From CAUYUA01 sp963575675 (GTDB taxonomy: Bacteria; Pseudomonadota; Alphaproteobacteria; Azospirillales; Azospirillaceae), in NCBI GenBank assembly GCA_963575675.1, contig CAUYUA010000267.1:1-15089 (forward strand): a stretch of 15,089 nucleotides of DNA, read 5' to 3'. The position numbers and the translations under genes were made by a program. Of this stretch, positions 13,820-15,089 are shown piece after piece. The notes beneath the pieces were generated by a model. The model was not told the DNA's origin and ran no database searches. It saw only the letters and a program-made list of their open reading frames with translations. The first letter of the stretch is position 1. Every line of letters begins with the position of its first letter.

Positions 13820-14869
13820 ATGGCTCCCCCTCTGCTGGTTGTGGAGCATTTAACAATTCGCTTCCACGCTCGCCCGTTCATCGGCAGCCCCACCCGCGCC
13901 GAACCCAGCGCTCCGCCATTCGAAGCGGTCCGAGATGTCGGATTCTGGCTGCGCCCTGGCGATTCCTTGGCTCTAATCGGCGAACGCGGCGCCGGAAAAA
14001 CTACAATTGCTTTGGCCGTCGCCGGATTGTTGAGCCCAAACGCTCAAACGTCCGGCGTCATCCGCTTCCGCGACGCCATAATATCAGATATCCCCGCACC
14101 ACGTCGCGCCGCCCTACGCGGAGCAGAAATCGCACTGGTTCAGGCCGAAAACGCCGGCGTCCTCACCCCAACGCTAACCATCGGCACCCACCTGCTTGAA
14201 GCGCCGATGCATCATCATCAATTAACTCGCCAAGCCGCCCGCAATCAAGCAGTTGATCTATTGGCTCGCTTTGGCGTCGCGGCCCCGACCACCATACTCC
14301 GTCGTTACCCACATCAGATCGCTCCACATGATTTGCGTGCGATTCTCATCGCCATGGCTATGCTCAGTCGCCCGGCGGCTTTGATTCTCGACACTCCTGT
14401 CATTCGTTCAGACCGCGATGAAATCATCTTACAAGAGATCCGCACATGGCAAGAATCCACAGGAGCAGCGCTTCTTTGCTTTACCGATTCTCCAAATATT
14501 GCCCAATCCCTTGCCAATCGAGCAATGACGCTCTACGCCGGAATGATTGTCGAATCCTGCGGCATGAATGACTTTATACAAGCGCCGCAACATCCTTATA
14601 GTCAAGCTTTGTTGTCGCGCATCTCGTTCGATGGTTTTGAAACGCCGCCAGGCCGCATCGGTTCTATTGGTTCGGCCTCGATCGGCTGCCCCTACCTTCC
14701 GCACTGTCCTTTGGCCGAAGAACGTTGTCGCTTCGATCTGCCGCCGCTTCGACCTCTTCCCGGAAAGAGTTGGCCGTTACGCGCCAAAGCCTGCCACCAT
14801 GAGAACACCGCTCTCACCGAAAATCAGAGAAACACAGCGACACAACATAAGAGGCAAAACATAAATTAA
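13820..14869 (+). CDS. OppD/DppD-like ABC ATPase with degenerate catalytic motifs
   Basis: This 349-residue protein aligns along its length with OppD/DppD ATPases. Walker A is intact (GERGAGKT, 54-61) and the Q-loop glutamine is present (Gln108). Beyond that, the catalytic parts are changed. The signature FSGGM is replaced by IAPHD (167-171), Walker B reads LILDTP with Thr192 in place of the catalytic Glu, and the switch His is Asp223 (FTDSPN for ITHDLG). The C-terminal oligopeptide domain keeps its cysteine cluster (CPYLPHC, ERC, then KAC). It may bind ATP but should not hydrolyse it in its own site. The ATG at 13820 follows GAGG (13811-13814); a longer frame from TTG 13718 has no family sequence. 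The open frame argues against simple pseudogene decay. Confidence 0.85.
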   Translation: MAPPLLVVEHLTIRFHARPFIGSPTRAEPSAPPFEAVRDVGFWLRPGDSLALIGERGAGKTTIALAVAGLLSPNAQTSGVIRFRDAIISDIPAPRRAALRGAEIALVQAENAGVLTPTLTIGTHLLEAPMHHHQLTRQAARNQAVDLLARFGVAAPTTILRRYPHQIAPHDLRAILIAMAMLSRPAALILDTPVIRSDRDEIILQEIRTWQESTGAALLCFTDSPNIAQSLANRAMTLYAGMIVESCGMNDFIQAPQHPYSQALLSRISFDGFETPPGRIGSIGSASIGCPYLPHCPLAEERCRFDLPPLRPLPGKSWPLRAKACHHENTALTENQRNTATQHKRQNIN

Positions 14870-14872
14870 AAC

Positions 14873-14894
14873 GGTCCAGGGACTGTGTTCCTGG
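14873..14894. repeat. Second copy of the GGTCCAGGGAC motif
   Basis: This 22-base stretch equals 2676-2697 except for T instead of C after GGGAC. It follows the oppD-like stop by 3 bases, like the first copy after cobB, so it probably comes from a shared terminator-like repeat family. Its outer stem is lost, so termination may be weak here. Confidence 0.85.
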
Positions 14895-15037
14895 TCGTCG
14901 GGGGGGGGGATGGGCATAAGGGAGAGGAGCCCCCCCCCCCCTTATTCGCGAAGCGCATCCTTCCTTAATAACCATTTGTTTTTAGTTTACACTCCGCCCA
15001 ATTGAGAACCTGAAAAAGAAAACTTCCAAAGAGCATC

Positions 15038-15070
15038 GGGGCTCCGCCCCATATGCGCTAGGATATGGGG
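15038..15070. repeat. Two overlapping, mutually exclusive hairpins
   Basis: Stem one is GGGGC/GCCCC with a 3-base loop (15038-15050). Stem two is CCCCATAT/ATATGGGG with an 8-base loop (15047-15070). They share CCCC, so only one can form. The GGGGCTCCGCCCC part looks like a REP-type intergenic palindrome. The context is cut by the window end. Confidence 0.7.
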
Positions 15071-15089
15071 TTGACGCGGCGATAAAATT

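Larger units (their letters stand above)
14870..15089. other. Repeat-rich 3' end of window
   Basis: No gene is supported. 14873-14894 repeats the core of the cobB terminator with one mismatch and can form a 5-bp stem with a 9-base loop. A run of ten G (14900-14909) faces a run of twelve C (14930-14941), so a long G/C hairpin is possible. GGGGC-TCC-GCCCC (15038-15050) is followed by CCCCATAT (15047-15054) pairing with ATATGGGG (15063-15070). The two stems share bases and cannot form together. Any oppF gene would have to lie beyond the window. Confidence 0.6.

Noticed and set aside
11743..14869. Calling the opp-like genes pseudogenes
   Set aside because: All three frames are open with good start sites, tight overlap between the first two, and retained family ends in the oppB-like and oppD-like products, so gene decay is only one possible reading.

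Overview
The window most likely comes from an alphaproteobacterium of moderately GC-rich base composition. The evidence is a divK-pleD pair close to the Caulobacter proteins, a MucR/Ros-family regulator, and an olsB plus plsC/olsA-type pair for ornithine-lipid synthesis. All of these are typical of that class. The genus cannot be told from the sequence. Every convincing gene is on the + strand.

Layout: (1) 373-3696 holds late cobalamin genes cobA, cobB and cobD. cobA and cobB overlap by ATGA, and a very strong bidirectional terminator lies between cobB and cobD. (2) 3878-4525 encodes an OmpR-type response regulator with a shortened receiver and no kinase beside it. About 940 bp of mostly non-coding DNA follows, with one small ORF that has a good ribosome site. 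(3) 5469-7896 carries divK, pleD and a RimI-like acetyltransferase. (4) 8183-8602 encodes a MucR-like regulator that lacks half the zinc ligands, preceded by an inverted repeat. (5) 9024-11631 is a probable operon of olsB, plsC/olsA and a periplasmic adaptor protein without a visible pump. (6) 11743-14869 is an Opp/Dpp-like peptide ABC transporter cluster: oppB-like, oppC-like and oppD-like genes, with no solute-binding protein and no oppF in the window.

The most unusual part is region 6. The OppD-like ATPase is a full-length open frame with a good Walker A and Q-loop, but its signature motif, catalytic glutamate and switch histidine are all replaced. The OppC-like permease lacks the EAA coupling segment, while the OppB-like permease keeps its own. 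One half of the transporter therefore seems remodelled into a non-catalytic form. This could be a new asymmetric or regulatory transporter, or early decay without frameshifts.

A dispersed motif beginning GGTCCAGGGAC recurs after cobB and after the oppD-like gene, with a diverged copy after the oppC-like gene. In the first case it forms the terminator. Functionally the window combines B12 synthesis, cell-cycle and c-di-GMP signalling, membrane-lipid synthesis and a peptide-transporter relic or variant. I found no rRNA, tRNA, CRISPR, transposase or riboswitch.
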